In this document: positions 1 to 11,909 of the stretch, piece by piece | How positions within the stretch are numbered: the stretch's first letter is position 1 | Layout of the letters: every line of letters starts with the position of its first letter | DNA from: Agrocybe praecox | Taxonomy: Eukaryota; Basidiomycota; Agaricomycetes; Agaricales; Agrocybaceae | Reading direction: 5' to 3' | NCBI GenBank assembly: GCA_964017145.1 | Contig: OZ024851.1 | Location: 558,001-622,000 of the forward strand | DNA length: 64,000 nucleotides | Program-made: the position numbers and the translations under genes | Notes under the pieces: generated by a model | The model's input: the letters and a program-made list of their open reading frames with translations, nothing else | Database searches by the model: none | Told to the model about the DNA's origin: nothing

Positions 1-2229
1 CTCGTTTGCATGAGTGATATGATCCTCCCAGCGACGAGGAGTCCATTTACTCCGGTCTAGTTCATTCATATTGTGGAGTGGCAGCAGACATTCAGAGCAA
101 AAATGGCCGGAGGCGTGGCTACCAAGACCAGCAACACAGCGTGCAGCGGGGAGGTCACATATGAGCGGGATCAACGCGCCTTTAATGAGTCGTCCGTGAG
201 GATATTTAGGAGTAGAGGTAAGATAAATGCCATCAAACCACAACTTTAGGAGATCGTCCACAACTGGCCTGATGAGATGGTTAACTTTGTGGGTGGAAGG
301 TTCCCGAGGACCCGGGACGATACCGAGAAGAAATACATTTTCTGCTTTATATCGGACCTCAGGCGGGAGATTGAAGCAAACGAGATATATTCCACAAATT
401 GTCACCACTTTGCCTGCTTCCCTGTTGCCGTAAGGATTGAATCCATCCATATTAAGACCAAAGATGAGGCGGCCCTCTTCCTCAGGCTTGTCCATAAAAT
501 GCCGTCCGTCAGGGCCCATAAACTCTTTGATAACGGAGCCATCCCAGATGTCATGCATCATCCCAGTGGGCAATTGAGGTATATTTGCACGATCCAAGTG
601 TTCTTCGATATCGGGCCGAGAATACATCCGACCAATCCAATGGCGTAGATCTTGATAATAGTATTCACGCACAGGCTTTATGAAGGTTGCATCTTGCTTG
701 GTTGCCTTTTTTCTCAGTCGCCGACCACAAGACTTGGAGAGGGTTGTGCTTTGATATTCACAGAGCTCAGGGATGGTGCTTGGGTCGTTGTTATCGAAAG
801 CGTAGGTAGAAAAGCACGAAGGGCAACATATGACAGATTTGTAAACGGGGTCGATTTGCAGTGATTTTATCACAGTACGAAAATCGGAAGGAATGGAAGG
901 AATAATTCTGGACAGTTCAGCTCTGGTTGATCCACGAATAGATAATTTGACTAGAAGAACAACGCTAGAGAGAAAAAAACCGACATCGTTTAGAGAAAGA
1001 TCGGCCAAGAAGTAGAGTGCTGCCGCCATCAGATAAATGAGACATGGAATTGGGCTCATGTGCCGGAGTGAAGAGGAATAAATAGCTTGATAAAGTATGT
1101 CAAATAAGCTATAAGAAAATGTTGGAGGATAGAAGCACGTAAACATACTGGTATGAATGATTTGATCTTTATTCATTCCGGACATAAGTATCTGGCGCTT
1201 CCAGCACTCCTTCTTCACATTAAGGGTGAATTTCTGCTCGGACTCGATGATCAAAATAAGCTTTGATAACCGCAGAGACAGAAGCCGACCGGTGGGCTGC
1301 TTCTCGTGATGCCGAAGAAATGCCATAGAATTCCGCAAAAATTCCTCGTGATGTATAAATTGTCGATTGAGCGGTAATACCGAATCCAATTCCGGAGGTT
1401 CAAGTTCATCCGCCCCCGTAGAGAGTTTCCAGTCGATGTTATCTACGAACACTAAGGATGTTCCCCGCAGAGACTCCCGAAAACTCGTCGATGCGATATC
1501 CGTTAATTGGTCAGATAAGTGGCTGAGTTGTTTTGCCAGTAAGTGCCTGCGGGTCTCCTTCGTACCCCACATTTGGCGTCGTTTTCCTCGCCTGCGGTCT
1601 CGGCGATTAATCATTGAACTGGTTTCAGAGGCTCCAGAGCATCGCTCAAAATTGGTTTCCATCTCGCACGGACCAGCGTTGTAAGGGCTAATATGGCAGG
1701 TCACTCAATGTCTGGCCATCGCAGAGAAAAAGACACTAATTGTTCACATACATTTCTGTATCCTCCACGTTTTCTCTGAATTGCACATTTGAGTCAGGTG
1801 CAATCGTCCTGGTAGTACTAAATGTACATTTCATTGGGGCTGAGATCATCGTGAAGCAAACTTTCGTTCTGCTTACCTTTGTCCGGATTCGATGAGAGAA
1901 ACAAAAGACGTCGCAGATTGACGAATAAAATGCTTTGCTGCTGTCAACCGCTGCCTATCGCTTCTTTGATGATCCTTGAATAGAGTTTTTGTGAGCCTCT
2001 GTCCTGAGACGATCTTATCCGTTTCACGATCATAATATTCGTATATAATACACTCGCTGCATATGCAGTTGATGAATGGCTCCGGAGTAATAATGACGCG
2101 CCTTCCAACTACGCGGCCAAGACGTAAATGTGGTGGCATATCTTGGGCTCTGCTAGCTATAGGTGTATAGGTACGAGCATTGATAGCGGTGGTAGCAAGG
2201 AGAAAGAACGTGGGAACCATGAAATGCAA
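1..2229 (-). CDS. Tnp2-family (CACTA-like) transposase, partial, 3' end beyond window
   Basis: On the minus strand positions 1687 to 1 form one uninterrupted reading frame that leaves the window without a stop. It contains GRLIFGLNMDGFNPYGN, a hallmark of basidiomycete Tnp2 transposases, preceded by TGMMHDIWDGS and followed by PLICDLPAARCVAG and a Cys-rich stretch (CSECLLPLH). A donor after 1877 and an acceptor before 1687 join it in frame to an upstream exon (2229-1877) carrying CICSECIIYEYYDRETDKI, like the N-terminal Cys-containing part of these proteins. The start may be the ATG at 2229 or the one at 2139 (MPPHLRLG). Known family: DDE transposases of CACTA-type elements. No stop or frameshift is visible in about 680 codons, so the copy may be young. 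Terminal repeats were not found. Confidence 0.88.
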
Positions 2230-2349
2230 TCACGAATAATATTAATAGCACCCGCGTCTCAGTTCTACATTTGACTAAAGACGGGAGCATGGCTGAGTTT
2301 CCTTTTTGTGGGATACACGTCTGTTATATATAACATCATTCAAATTTAG

Positions 2350-2703
2350 CTACATCGCCTTGGGTGCAAAAAATCTTTGAAGTTTGAGAGAAATTTCCAC
2401 CGCCTCTCTTGGATTACATTTCGATAGGACGCCATTAAGAGACTCATACGCCGTCTTGATCTGGTACGACTGTGTGGGAGCTCGTCTTATCTTCATACGG
2501 CATCCTCCACGAAGACAGTTGTACCAGAAGAAAGAAGCAGGAGGCACCTTGTGTTTCTTGAGAATATTGACTATGCTCGCGTGTTGTTTAGCCGTTAAGG
2601 GTACAGACGCTGCGCACTTGACCCCAAATTTCTCCTCCAAAAGGTTTAAACGGTGCATTAACTGATTTGTGAAAGATTCCTGTAAACATTGAAAACAGAA
2701 CAC
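2350..2703 (-). CDS. Hypothetical protein, possible 3' exon
   Basis: This open frame has no recognised domain. A splice acceptor (TTTACAG at about 2685, minus strand) suggests that the coding part is an exon starting ESFTNQLMHRLNLLEEK, not the apparent ATG at 2703. It has a Cys-containing stretch (WYNCLRGGCRMKI). It lies directly upstream of the Tnp2 gene on the same strand and could belong to the same element or to a decayed host gene. I found no convincing upstream exon. Real coding status is uncertain. Confidence 0.3.
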   Translation of the reverse strand: MFCFQCLQESFTNQLMHRLNLLEEKFGVKCAASVPLTAKQHASIVNILKKHKVPPASFFWYNCLRGGCRMKIRRAPTQSYQIKTAYESLNGVLSKCNPREAVEISLKLQRFFAPKAM

Positions 2704-4201
2704 GTGACCACACGCCAGGCTAATTTATGTTCATCAGCTGTGCGCGCTGATCGCTGAGAGAAAAGACTTGCGTGAATGGCAGATTCATGAACTCCGTGCA
2801 TTGGCTACACGTAGCATATTTTAGGATGCATACCCCCATCTGATCAAATCATATTTTTTGAGACGATCATCGACCAGGTCTCATAGAGGATTCAGGCCAC
2901 TCACGCTCTCTAATCTCGAGGTAAGACGATCACGCCGTATGTAAATTTCCACCAGCTCTTCCTCAATCCTTTTGCACCTCTTCGCAACACGTCAGTTTGT
3001 ATTTCCTCCCGGAATCAGACGCGGTACATACCTTGTATACTTCCAGATTATTCTGACGGCGGGTAATTGCCTGATAAATACTTTCTTCTTCTTTGTCGAA
3101 GTTGTGGGACATGTCTGCGTGATTATTCTGGTTACGATTGTGGTCAATGAATCAGGGGCATTAATATCTATCAAGAACAAAGTCTATTTATACTTGCGCG
3201 CACTCTATCTAAGAAGAAGGAAACAAACTACAGCATTAGCAACGAGAAATCACGGACCAGACACAGCAACAAGAGAATGAGACAGGTGACAACTAATAAG
3301 CAACGAAATCGAATAGAGCCATAGAAACCAGACCAAACACCGAGCCATAACAACGACAACAAGGAAACAAGACGGGGGCGCAGCAACAAGAAAACAAAAG
3401 GATAATTTATGCACAGTAATCTCCCTGGATCCAGGGCAAGGTGTAGATCCATGAGGCTTGCTTTATGGTAAATCACTGGAGCCACGTAAACCAATGCTTT
3501 CGAATCTAATCGATTTCCTTTCAAGTTTCAATTTGGCTTCAATTTCCAAAATTGGGAGGCGGGGTCTGTTAGGTTGTTAAAGAGACGTAGCTGGGATGGA
3601 ATGACAAAAGATCGACCAATCAATTCAATATTGTAGTAAGCTACGGACGCGGGATTAGACGCGCAGGTTTCGAGGCGTATCCATGAGCAAGTGGTTTGTT
3701 GGAAAGGCGCTTACAGAAGAAACTTAAGTTGGACATCGGGAATCCATGAACAGATGTTTATCAACACTGAATTTCCTTTTGTTTGCCGATTGTTAAATCC
3801 CCCACCCGAGTCATTTCTGAATATGGAAATTAAAACTCCGATTCTTATCTTACCTAAATCTTGACGAACCGATTTTCTTCCCCCACAGCCAAAAGTTCTA
3901 TTTTCATTAAAAGTTGGTTATGAATTGAACGATTGGCACAATTACAAAATTCTGCGAGACGCCACGACGTTTGTCTAAATCACAAGCATGGTATTATGGT
4001 ATCATGGAGGCGCGGACATGGGAAAAGGATTGAATAGTGAGATAATAAAAAGAACAAGGTAGTACGGTGGGGTAGACAAAACAACAGTGGTACTAGCAGA
4101 AATTGACATAATTGACAGGTGCGATTGAGTTAACCCAAATTGATCTTCCTTCGGCACTCCGATAATAGCGCATAGTGCCATTCAATTGTTTGGCTCATAC
4201 A
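2704..4201. other. Intergenic, no supported gene
   Basis: Several open frames of 60-100 codons lie here on both strands, but they are low-complexity or hydrophobic without splice support. The one recognisable item is a solitary diverged copy of the 125-bp repeat found in tandem at 23.0-23.7 kb, listed separately. Confidence 0.5.
3785..3895 (+). repeat. Solitary copy of the 125-bp satellite unit
   Basis: The segment beginning GATTGTTAAATCCCCCACC, followed by a GAGTC.TTTCTGAAT core and a CCGATTTTC tail, matches the unit of the 23.0-23.7 kb array in order and spacing, with scattered substitutions. It shows that the unit is dispersed as well as tandem. Confidence 0.65.
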
Positions 4202-5885
4202 ATGGGGGTTCCGAGAGCAACCTCTCAAAAGGAAGAACTACATTGGTTGTTTTTCGATACGTCCATTCTAACGATGCCTATTTGCGTTGCGGTTATCGGG
4301 GAAAGGAGAAGTGGTGCGTGCATTTTTCCTATCCTACTTCTTCGTCTCACTGAAGTGAGCGTTTTGACGTGGATGCAGGAAAAACAAACTTAATTGCCAA
4401 TTTCACTGGAGTATGATCTTGTCGATTTTGTCTATATTCTGATTTTCACGGTTCACTGATCATCTTAGGTCCTTCCTAAAACCAGCACGTTATGCCCCAT
4501 CGAATGGAAGTTGACGCCGAATACCAACTGGTCAGCCATTGTCCGCGTATCAACCTTGATCAACCCCAAAATATCTCGTAATATGGCTCAAACGAAGCTT
4601 GGATCTCAATGTTCAACAGCATCAGAACTCCGTCTTTTGATACGAAAAGCTGAATTAATTATTTTTAATCGCGCACCCTGCATACCTCTTGAAACTATGC
4701 TCTCTTACAGTGAAGATGAAATTAATACTAAACACAAGACTCTGCTGCTTGATAACCTTTGGTCAGATCGGATCATCACCGTAGAATTACAAAGTCCTTT
4801 CGTTTCCGATCCTTTAAGTCTGATTGACTTGCCCGGTAAGAGTATTTGCAATATTTACACCGTGCTACAATCTAACGCACCTAACCATTGCCGGCTGTAG
4901 GGCTGATAGATGACGGGCCAGAACCAACAATCCAGATGCTAGAAGCTATCACGCGCCAATGGATCGACGATCCCGAGGTCATCATTACCACCGTTATCGA
5001 TTCAACGAAGCCGGTGGACATCGACCTTTCCTGGAAACTAGTGCAGAATATAGAATACATACACAAGACCATTAGTGAGCTTTCTTTCGCTTCTCCATGC
5101 TCCATGAGATTTTTCCTAATAAACACCTCGTAGCTGTTGTATCCCTTCGCCAAAGTGTACTTCCGGAATGGCAAGCAATGGCCATGGAACACTTGGGCAC
5201 AACAACGCCGGTCTACTTTTTACAAAGGCTTCCGAAGCGCGATATCCACACCAAAGACACCATGACCGAGATACGCCAACAGCAGTGGATGGATATGATT
5301 GGTACACCCTGGCATTTACCCACAAGCGCTAAAAGTCTAGGCGCAGATAAGATATTTCGCGCATGGGACGCCGTCGATACCCTCCGATGCTTCAGACGTA
5401 ACATCAAACGTTCGGATGTAACATCCACACTGGAAGGCCGACAAACGGGGATGGATAAAGTGCAAAAAGACCTCCAATCCGGGCCTGAAGAAGCGGGATT
5501 GGAAGAAGTGACAGCAACGGCATCGACGAAAAAACATTCTGGGTTCATACAAAAGTTAGTTGCGATCAACGCTACGCAAAGGATAAGTTTACTCTTGAAC
5601 GTATACCTTCTTTGGTGAGAAATTTATGCGCCAAACCTCTTAGTAGCTGACAGTAATTGAAACAGCGGTGGCTCAAGAACCTGGGCTATCATTCTTCTTA
5701 TTCCTACTATTTCCTTCCACCGCATGGGCTCCGTTATTTTGATGTGCGCATATATCACATTCTTCTTTCTGTACTATTTTCTTTTTTCGGGGGCTAAAGA
5801 AGACGGTGGCGAGTCTTTGTTCATTGCTGATAAAAGCACCTTTGAACATTATAGTCAAAACTCGAGAAGATTGATTAGGCCGTAA
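4202..5885 (+). CDS. Dynamin-like GTPase with C-terminal hydrophobic segment
   Basis: Exons 4202-4313, 4379-4410, 4469-4835, 4901-5074, 5134-5614 and 5666-5885 give a 461-residue product; an ATG at 4274 is an alternative start. The G1 P-loop GERRSGKT is split by intron 1. The G2-like stretch LPKTSTLCPIEWKL resembles the dynamin pattern, and G3 is LIDLPGL, split by intron 3. The order and spacing match the Dynamin_N domain. The G4 position, normally TKxD, reads SLRQS, so nucleotide specificity may be altered. After the last intron the protein carries a hydrophobic region (AIILLIPTISF and SVILMCAYITFFFLYYFLF), which I read as one or two membrane segments before a short polar tail. No stalk (GED) region is evident. 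Upstream exons cannot be excluded. Role inferred: membrane-associated GTPase of unknown function. Confidence 0.75.
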
Positions 5886-7850
5886 CCGTTATTTATGTTG
5901 TATGATAGTTGTCTGCCAAAACTCACTAGGGAGCGATGATTGTTTGCCATCTAAACTACCACCCGAGAATTGGAATGAGGTCCGATAATTGCATTCATTA
6001 AGGTGGTCAAAGCATCAGGCCCCGCACGTTTGAGCGCTCTTTCACAGGCTTTTGATACGTATTTACTCATCGACAAGAATGGAAAATATCTAGCGAATTC
6101 ATGATAAAGCACGTTTGTCATATTTTTCTGAATAGGGTAACCTCAGCGCACCTAGAACGGATCGTTATTAAGGGTTCGAGGCGCACTTACCCCGTTCTCA
6201 CACTGTAAGGTCCTACAAAAGACGGCTGCAAGCCTGTTCGGACTTGAAATGTCTAGCGACGCCCCATTATTTATTGACCACTTAGTACGAGGTCCACAGT
6301 CCTGCTTTTTGCTGCATACGAGTACTTTATGTGTATGGATCACGTCTATATTAAGACGAAACTGAAGCTTGTAGCATAATCCAAATCTCGAATTTAAATT
6401 GAAACGTCGGAATCCAAATCCAAATTTCGAAATTCAAAGCGAAATGCCGAATCTGATTTTAATTTCAAACACCGTTGTGAAATTGAAAATGTATGTACAT
6501 GCCAAATTATTCGGGTTCTAATACCAAATATTTTCGTCTGCCGAGGCCCTCATAGAGAACGGTGGAAGGGAGCTAATTACGGTAGTCGAGTGAGAAGGGA
6601 CGGTTAACACACTGAAAGAGTTTCAAGATGTAAGTGGATGGATTTGATTGGTCACGAAATTCGGCGTGAACGAAATTGATAGAATCTGTGAATTGGAAAT
6701 TCCGGCTCGTAATGTTTGCACGAGTCCGGCGGCCTCTTTCGGCACAACGCTGATCGTTCTGCTCGTCCTGATTCAATTCAAAGTCTGCTCTTACTCAAAT
6801 TCACAAAATTGCACAACCACTCTGCCTATGTTAGTATTAGTATTAGTGTTAGTGTTCGGGTTAGAGGTCAGGGAGTTATTGGTTGAATTTATTGAAAAAT
6901 GGAACTCAGTCATGATGAATTTGACTATATTTTAGTCTGGCTACCTGTTGAACAAGGGAACTAGACAACGATGGGATGTAATACGTGAGAAGCAGTATAA
7001 TAAAATTTACTGATTTCAGTCACAATGAATTTAACCGAGGAACGAGCACTGTATGTAGTAGGAATAGGAAATAAGGTTTAGACAAGTAAAAAAACAAATA
7101 AAAATTTGTTTCATCGTCCACAGAAGAAGAAAAAGTAGACGACGGAGTCTGCGCATGATGGACCTGTCTAACGACGCGCATGCATTTTGCTGTGCGTGTG
7201 AGGCACTAATGGACTAGGCGATTCGATATCTAACAAGAGGTTCAAGTTAGAGGCGGGCTCCATGTTAGCCGCTTCAGCAGCGTTTCAATTCTCTGACATA
7301 ACTACCGTTTATTGCAATTGCCGCCGGACCGCCGGACTAATCGCCGGACATTCCGGGCCGGAATTTCCATTATACAGATGTCCTCGCGAAATTGAAAGAA
7401 TCCGAAATCCGAAGTTAAGCCACATCAAACACGACCAAGCACTGACCTTGCCCATCTCGGGCCGGATTCTGATAAATCCCCTAAAGGCTCACGCAACCGC
7501 AGACTCTTACTACATTATGTTACTATAGTACCTTTAGTAAATACGCACCAGCAATGCTTGCATCCTTGTACCTTATTTCTTGCTTTTACACAGATCTATT
7601 TATTACATACATTTATTTGTCACATACAGGCGCACAGATCACCCGACGCAACCAACCAACAATGTGCGATTCCAAACTTGCGATTCCAGTACAAGTCGTC
7701 TGCACAACCTGTTACCTCACGGCTATACGACCAGCGAGGTGAGCTATATGTATATAGTTTTTATGTGATTTGTTGAAATTTACTCGATTTACAGCGTTCG
7801 ATACAACTTCGTCATTACCCTGTTTAAATCGCTGAAAAATCTCACCCTTC
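5886..7850. other. Gene-poor AT-rich stretch with degenerate repeats
   Basis: No open frame here has domain or splice support. At 6370-6480 there are imperfect AATTCAAA/AATTTAAATT units resembling the array at 22.5 kb. A short TTAGTA/TTAGTG microsatellite lies at 6829-6866. Confidence 0.5.
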
Positions 7851-9690
7851 CCTTTGTGTCTACTTCGTTAGGAATTCGCAAAATTGTGACTCCAGCTGAG
7901 AATCCAGCCATTCTATACGGATTAACGCCGCCGAATGCACGAATACTTGGGCTCAAACCCGTCCTTAGCTTCAGCTTGAACCCCCACGCTTTTCTCTCGC
8001 TTTTCAGTACACAGCTAACATTGGAATTCGAGGTAGTAAACCGATTAGGAGCCATGTCGTTCAGGTCGACACTCTTGATCTCGTTGGATGTATTTTGTAG
8101 GCCTAGCCTGCCAGCAAAGGTTTCGACGTTGGTCCTAGTTCAAGCGCCAGCAACAAAAATCGCCCAATCCGAGCAGAAGCAGAGAGAGGAAGCAGCGTGG
8201 TTGCAGAAAACACTCCCGAGATAGCTCTAGGATGACCATTGGACAGCAGCCAAGAATACTCGGAGACCACCCGTATGTACCTTTGGTAACCGTTGCAGTG
8301 CGTTCCGAAATTGACTTACTCGGTTACAGGATGAATAAATGGATTATTCACCAACCAGCAGCTCAACGAGTCATATCCTTTTACTTTCGGAGTCTCGACC
8401 ATCAATTTTCAAATAACGATACAGATGTTTCCGCCGTCAACGAGATCTATCACAGCTACACCCCAAGGATCTGCAAGTCGAGATCGCAGTGGTACAATTA
8501 TCGGTCTGAACCCAAACCATCACTACACCCCCTGCACTTCCCAGAGGTCACCACACTCGAGTCTCGACATCGCGAGTTACTGCCTGAATCGCCGTCAGTT
8601 TCTGCAGATGCTTCAAGGGCTGAAACAGAGACAGAAGATGACAGGAACCAAGATATTGACGTGGACAGTGCAGATGTGTCAAGGATTGACTCTGACGTCT
8701 TTTCTATCCCAGCTTCACCTTCTCCTGAGCTGCGTCCACGTACAGTTCCCGGACATAATATTCCTCGACGAGCCGTTGGGATAGGCTCCGATGACCCAAA
8801 CCCAGGATCTCAAACTTTACAGGTCGAAGGCTTAGGAATTGGCACAGATGCTCATATTATTATCAACGAAGCTGGCGGTGTCGCGGATGGGGTGTTGAGG
8901 TCGATATCGATGACTTTGCGATAGGCGCTCCACCAGGTGCACCCGGAGCAATCGGCGATAATACCACGCTTCGAACATCTTGAGACAGGTAGGAGACGGA
9001 GCACTGTCTATGCTCCTGATGCCACATCACGAGTGACAGTTGTTGGTCTTCCTGTGATGCCAGGAGCGTTAACCAACGGAACTACCGCAACAAACCACCC
9101 CACATCAAGCAGGCGTTGGTCGTCATCGGACATCCACTTCGTGGACGACCCACACTTACGGACAATGAGCCAACTGGAACCACAGCATGAGCTGCCGTTG
9201 CTGCTGCGAATTTGGACAATACACTTGGTCACTCGGTAGTCTAGCAGCCATCATCACCGAGACTCCGATTCGGGCCCATCCCTCCTTAGCTTACAATCAC
9301 TTGCATATCTTAGCAAGTATCAAGTATACTCGTGTTCGTCAAGCTTTCTATAAACCTCGGGTCACGTTCCATCATGCCAGCGTCAACCTCCCTCAAGCCA
9401 GTTTTGGCACAAGGATTCCGACGGCCATCGCTAGAGAGAAGTCAAAAAGAAGTGGCTTCAATATCTGCCTGAAGCCTGACCTCTGGCTTCTCTTCGAAGG
9501 CCTCCACTTTCTCCTCATCGTAAACGAAAGAATGATTTCTGAGAACGCTTTGACGCACGTCGTGCAGATGCGTCAAGGATCAACTGTGATGTCCCCGCAT
9601 TGCCTTCTTCTGCACATTGTCTGCGTTCACGATATTGTCCATGCTCACATCATCATGGGTGGCGGCGACGGAGACGGCGGTGTGAAGTGA
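7790..9690 (+). pseudogene. Possible decayed gene with duplicated segment
   Basis: A 230-codon frame (8232-8924) has an acidic, proline-rich composition (ETETEDDRNQDIDVD) that looks protein-like but matches no family I know. A preceding frame (7793-8224) begins just after an acceptor-like site. A stretch of about 70 bp at 8668-8738 (GCAGATGTGTCAAGG onward) recurs diverged at 9564-9634 in another frame. A further short open segment (9374-9472) shows the same style of composition. Frames do not connect by clear introns, so I regard this as debris of a gene or element. The inverted-repeat element at 9761 lies just downstream. Confidence 0.3.
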
Positions 9691-9805
9691 TCAAACCAGG
9701 TTTCCACTGTGTTGCTCATGAAGTTTTCTGTGGGATGAGTGAACCTGGTTTATATACATCAGTACTTCACACTGCCCCACATGTACTGATCAGAACCGCT
9801 CAGAC

Positions 9806-9956
9806 AAGTAAATTTCTGAGTGATTCTGAGTGATTCTGAGTGGATTCAGTATATTTGAGGACAATTGTAGCTAGACTGTTAAATTTTCTGAATGTTTCTG
9901 AGTATTTCTGAGTATTTCTGAGCAGTTCTGAGTAAACATGAGTCTATTATGAGTAC
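9806..9956 (+). repeat. TTCTGAGT-type subterminal tandem repeats
   Basis: Repeats of GATTCTGAGT (about three copies near 9817-9845) and ATTTCTGAGT (9890-9940) occur inside the left terminus of the inverted-repeat element. Related TTCTGA motifs recur inside the right terminus (11110-11310). Confidence 0.6.
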
Positions 9957-10095
9957 AAAGGTCACTTATGTTTAAAAAAAAATAACATTCACCAAAAACC
10001 TGAGATTCACACAAAAAAAACATATGAAAAAGCGAATTTAATTCAATTTGATTTATAACATACATAATTTTATATACATATATATTTATTTAATT

Positions 10096-10257
10096 GGAGA
10101 GAAAATAGGGGAAAGGATATAGAGGGAAAGGACAGAGAGAAGGGGAGAAACAGAGGAAAGGAGAGAGGAGGATAGGGCAGAGAGAAGGGATGAGGGTGAG
10201 GAGGAGGAAGGGGATGGGATGAGGGAAGGGTGGAGGAGAGGGGAGATAAAGGAGGGC
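10096..10257 (+). repeat. Polypurine (GGGAGA-rich) tract
   Basis: About 160 bases are almost entirely A and G on the plus strand. The open frame read from the minus strand here (Pro/Ser-rich) is a composition artefact. Confidence 0.85.
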
Positions 10258-10419
10258 AACCTGTGGACAGCAGCGGTGAGCTAGGGGACGGCGTCGATGG
10301 GGTACTTACCTCGTAGTACCCGTTCCCATATTGTACCCCCTTCATCGTCCTATAACCCCTCCCCATCGTGCCACGTCACGCCCTTGCCCCCAACCCGGTC
10401 CCCTCGTGTTCGCTGGTTT

Positions 10420-10775
10420 GTTCGCCTGGCGTGTCGTCGTCGTGTCGTCATCGCCGGTTGCCGTTGGCGCGTCATCGTGTCGTGTCGTCGTTGGCATGTC
10501 GTTGCCGTTGGCGCGTCGCCGTTGTCGTTGTCGTGTCAGCGTCGTCGTCGCCGGGTGTCGTCGTTGTTGGCGCGTCGTCGTCGTCGGTGTGCCGTCGTGC
10601 CGTCGTGTTGTGTCGTCGACGTTGTGTCGTCGTCTTCATGTCGTCGTCGTGTCGTCGTCGTCGTGTCGTGTCGTCGTCGTCGTGTCGTGTCGTCGTCGCC
10701 GTGTCGTTGTCGTCGCCGTCATGTTGTTGTCACCGTCGTGTTGTCAGCGTGTTCTCGTCGCCGTCGTCGTTGCGT
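10420..10775 (+). repeat. GTC/GTCGTC low-complexity tract
   Basis: A long imperfect trinucleotide tract of GTC units with GTGTC interruptions. It creates three overlapping Val/Arg/Ser-rich open frames that are not credible genes. Confidence 0.85.
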
Positions 10776-11909
10776 TGTGGTGGCGATGGGTAATGGTGGT
10801 GGACGGTGGTAGAGGATGGTGGTGGTAGTGGTGGGAGCAGGGAAAGAGTGATGACGCGGCCTGGGCAGCGGGTTGTGGCTGTGCCGGCAATTTCCGAAAC
10901 GGTCCGGACATCTATTTTGGGAATTTTACAAAAATTGTCGTTTGTATGTCACACGGACCTCCTAAAATTATGAAAAAATCACGATAATTCCTAAAATATT
11001 CGAAATATATTTATCAAACATTAAATGTGACGTAATATGGTACGGTTTTCGCAGAAATGACGAAATAACCACAAAATAAATAAAATAAAACATATCATAG
11101 GTAACTCATTTCCGAGTGTTTCTGACCAATTTCACTTGGTAATATGGGAGCTCAATTTCCGAGCTGTCTGATCAGTTCTGACTTTTCTGAGTAATTCTGA
11201 TCAGAATTGCTTGGAAAAAAAGTGGGTCTTTCTCAGCCATTTGGCAGAGAAGAAAAAGATACATTTCTGCTCAGAACTGCTCGGAAAAGTCAAATTTCCG
11301 AGCAGTTCCGATCAGTATATGTGGGGCAGTGTAAAGACCTCATATACATCGACGTTCATGATTCTTTTCCTCACAACGCTATTGCAGCCATGAGAAACGC
11401 GAAATTCCGTGCCTTGGACGCAAGCGCTCAAGGTCTTGCACAGTAGCCAACATTCCGTGGAGGAGGATACACCATATCTCTGCACTTGGCCTGCGACTGA
11501 CGGCGCTTATCGCTAGGGGACAAGTGGAGTAGCATTACCTCACCAAGATTTTGTGGAGAACAAGTGGATCATAGACGGATATTGCTGCAACTTCCAAAAC
11601 TTCAAATACTCACAATCCTTACGGTTACGGCACTCAAACATACAATATGCCGCCTCAGTACGCGGTACTACCCACCTGAATTGGCAACAGCCACATCTAC
11701 ACCGATGCTCCTTTTCCTCTCATACATGTCTCCGTCTATAGCTCCTTCAGATAGTTCAAATAATCATACGCAACACTTGAGCCGCGAAAACAGTCAACAA
11801 GAGCCACCTTCACGGCCTCCCTTAGCCTCGGATACTTTAACATGTCCGATTACTACAACCAGCTATTCCGGGAACACATCGTGCTTCAGCTTCCTGTCTA
11901 AGCAGGAAT

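Larger units (their letters stand above)
9761..11341. mobile_element. Non-autonomous inverted-repeat element (1.58 kb)
   Basis: Left terminus 9765-9822 (CTTCACACTGCCCCACATGT...) and right terminus 11279-11336 are inverted repeats: the reverse complement of the right end reads CTTTACACTGCCCCACATAT. The first 35 bases match at all but about five positions, and homology continues more weakly to about 57 bases. The 9-mer ATATACATC flanks both sides (9752-9760 and 11342-11350) and may be a target-site duplication, which would suit a Mutator-like element. Subterminal regions are filled with TTCTGAG motifs. The interior holds a polypurine tract and a GTC-rich tract and no transposase. Superfamily assignment is inference. 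Confidence 0.55.

Noticed and set aside
2972..3280. 102-codon hydrophobic frame as a membrane protein
   Set aside because: No splice or homology support, and an equally open frame lies opposite in AT-rich DNA.
6829..6866. TTAGTATTAG...GGGTTAG string as interstitial telomere
   Set aside because: Units are TTAGTA/TTAGTG, not TTAGGG; better described as a short microsatellite.
10070..10366. Pro/Ser-rich minus-strand frame
   Set aside because: Product of the polypurine tract only.
10297..10828. Three overlapping 140-170-codon frames rich in Val, Arg and Ser
   Set aside because: All arise from the GTC trinucleotide tract; no domain, no splice sites and equal openness in three frames.
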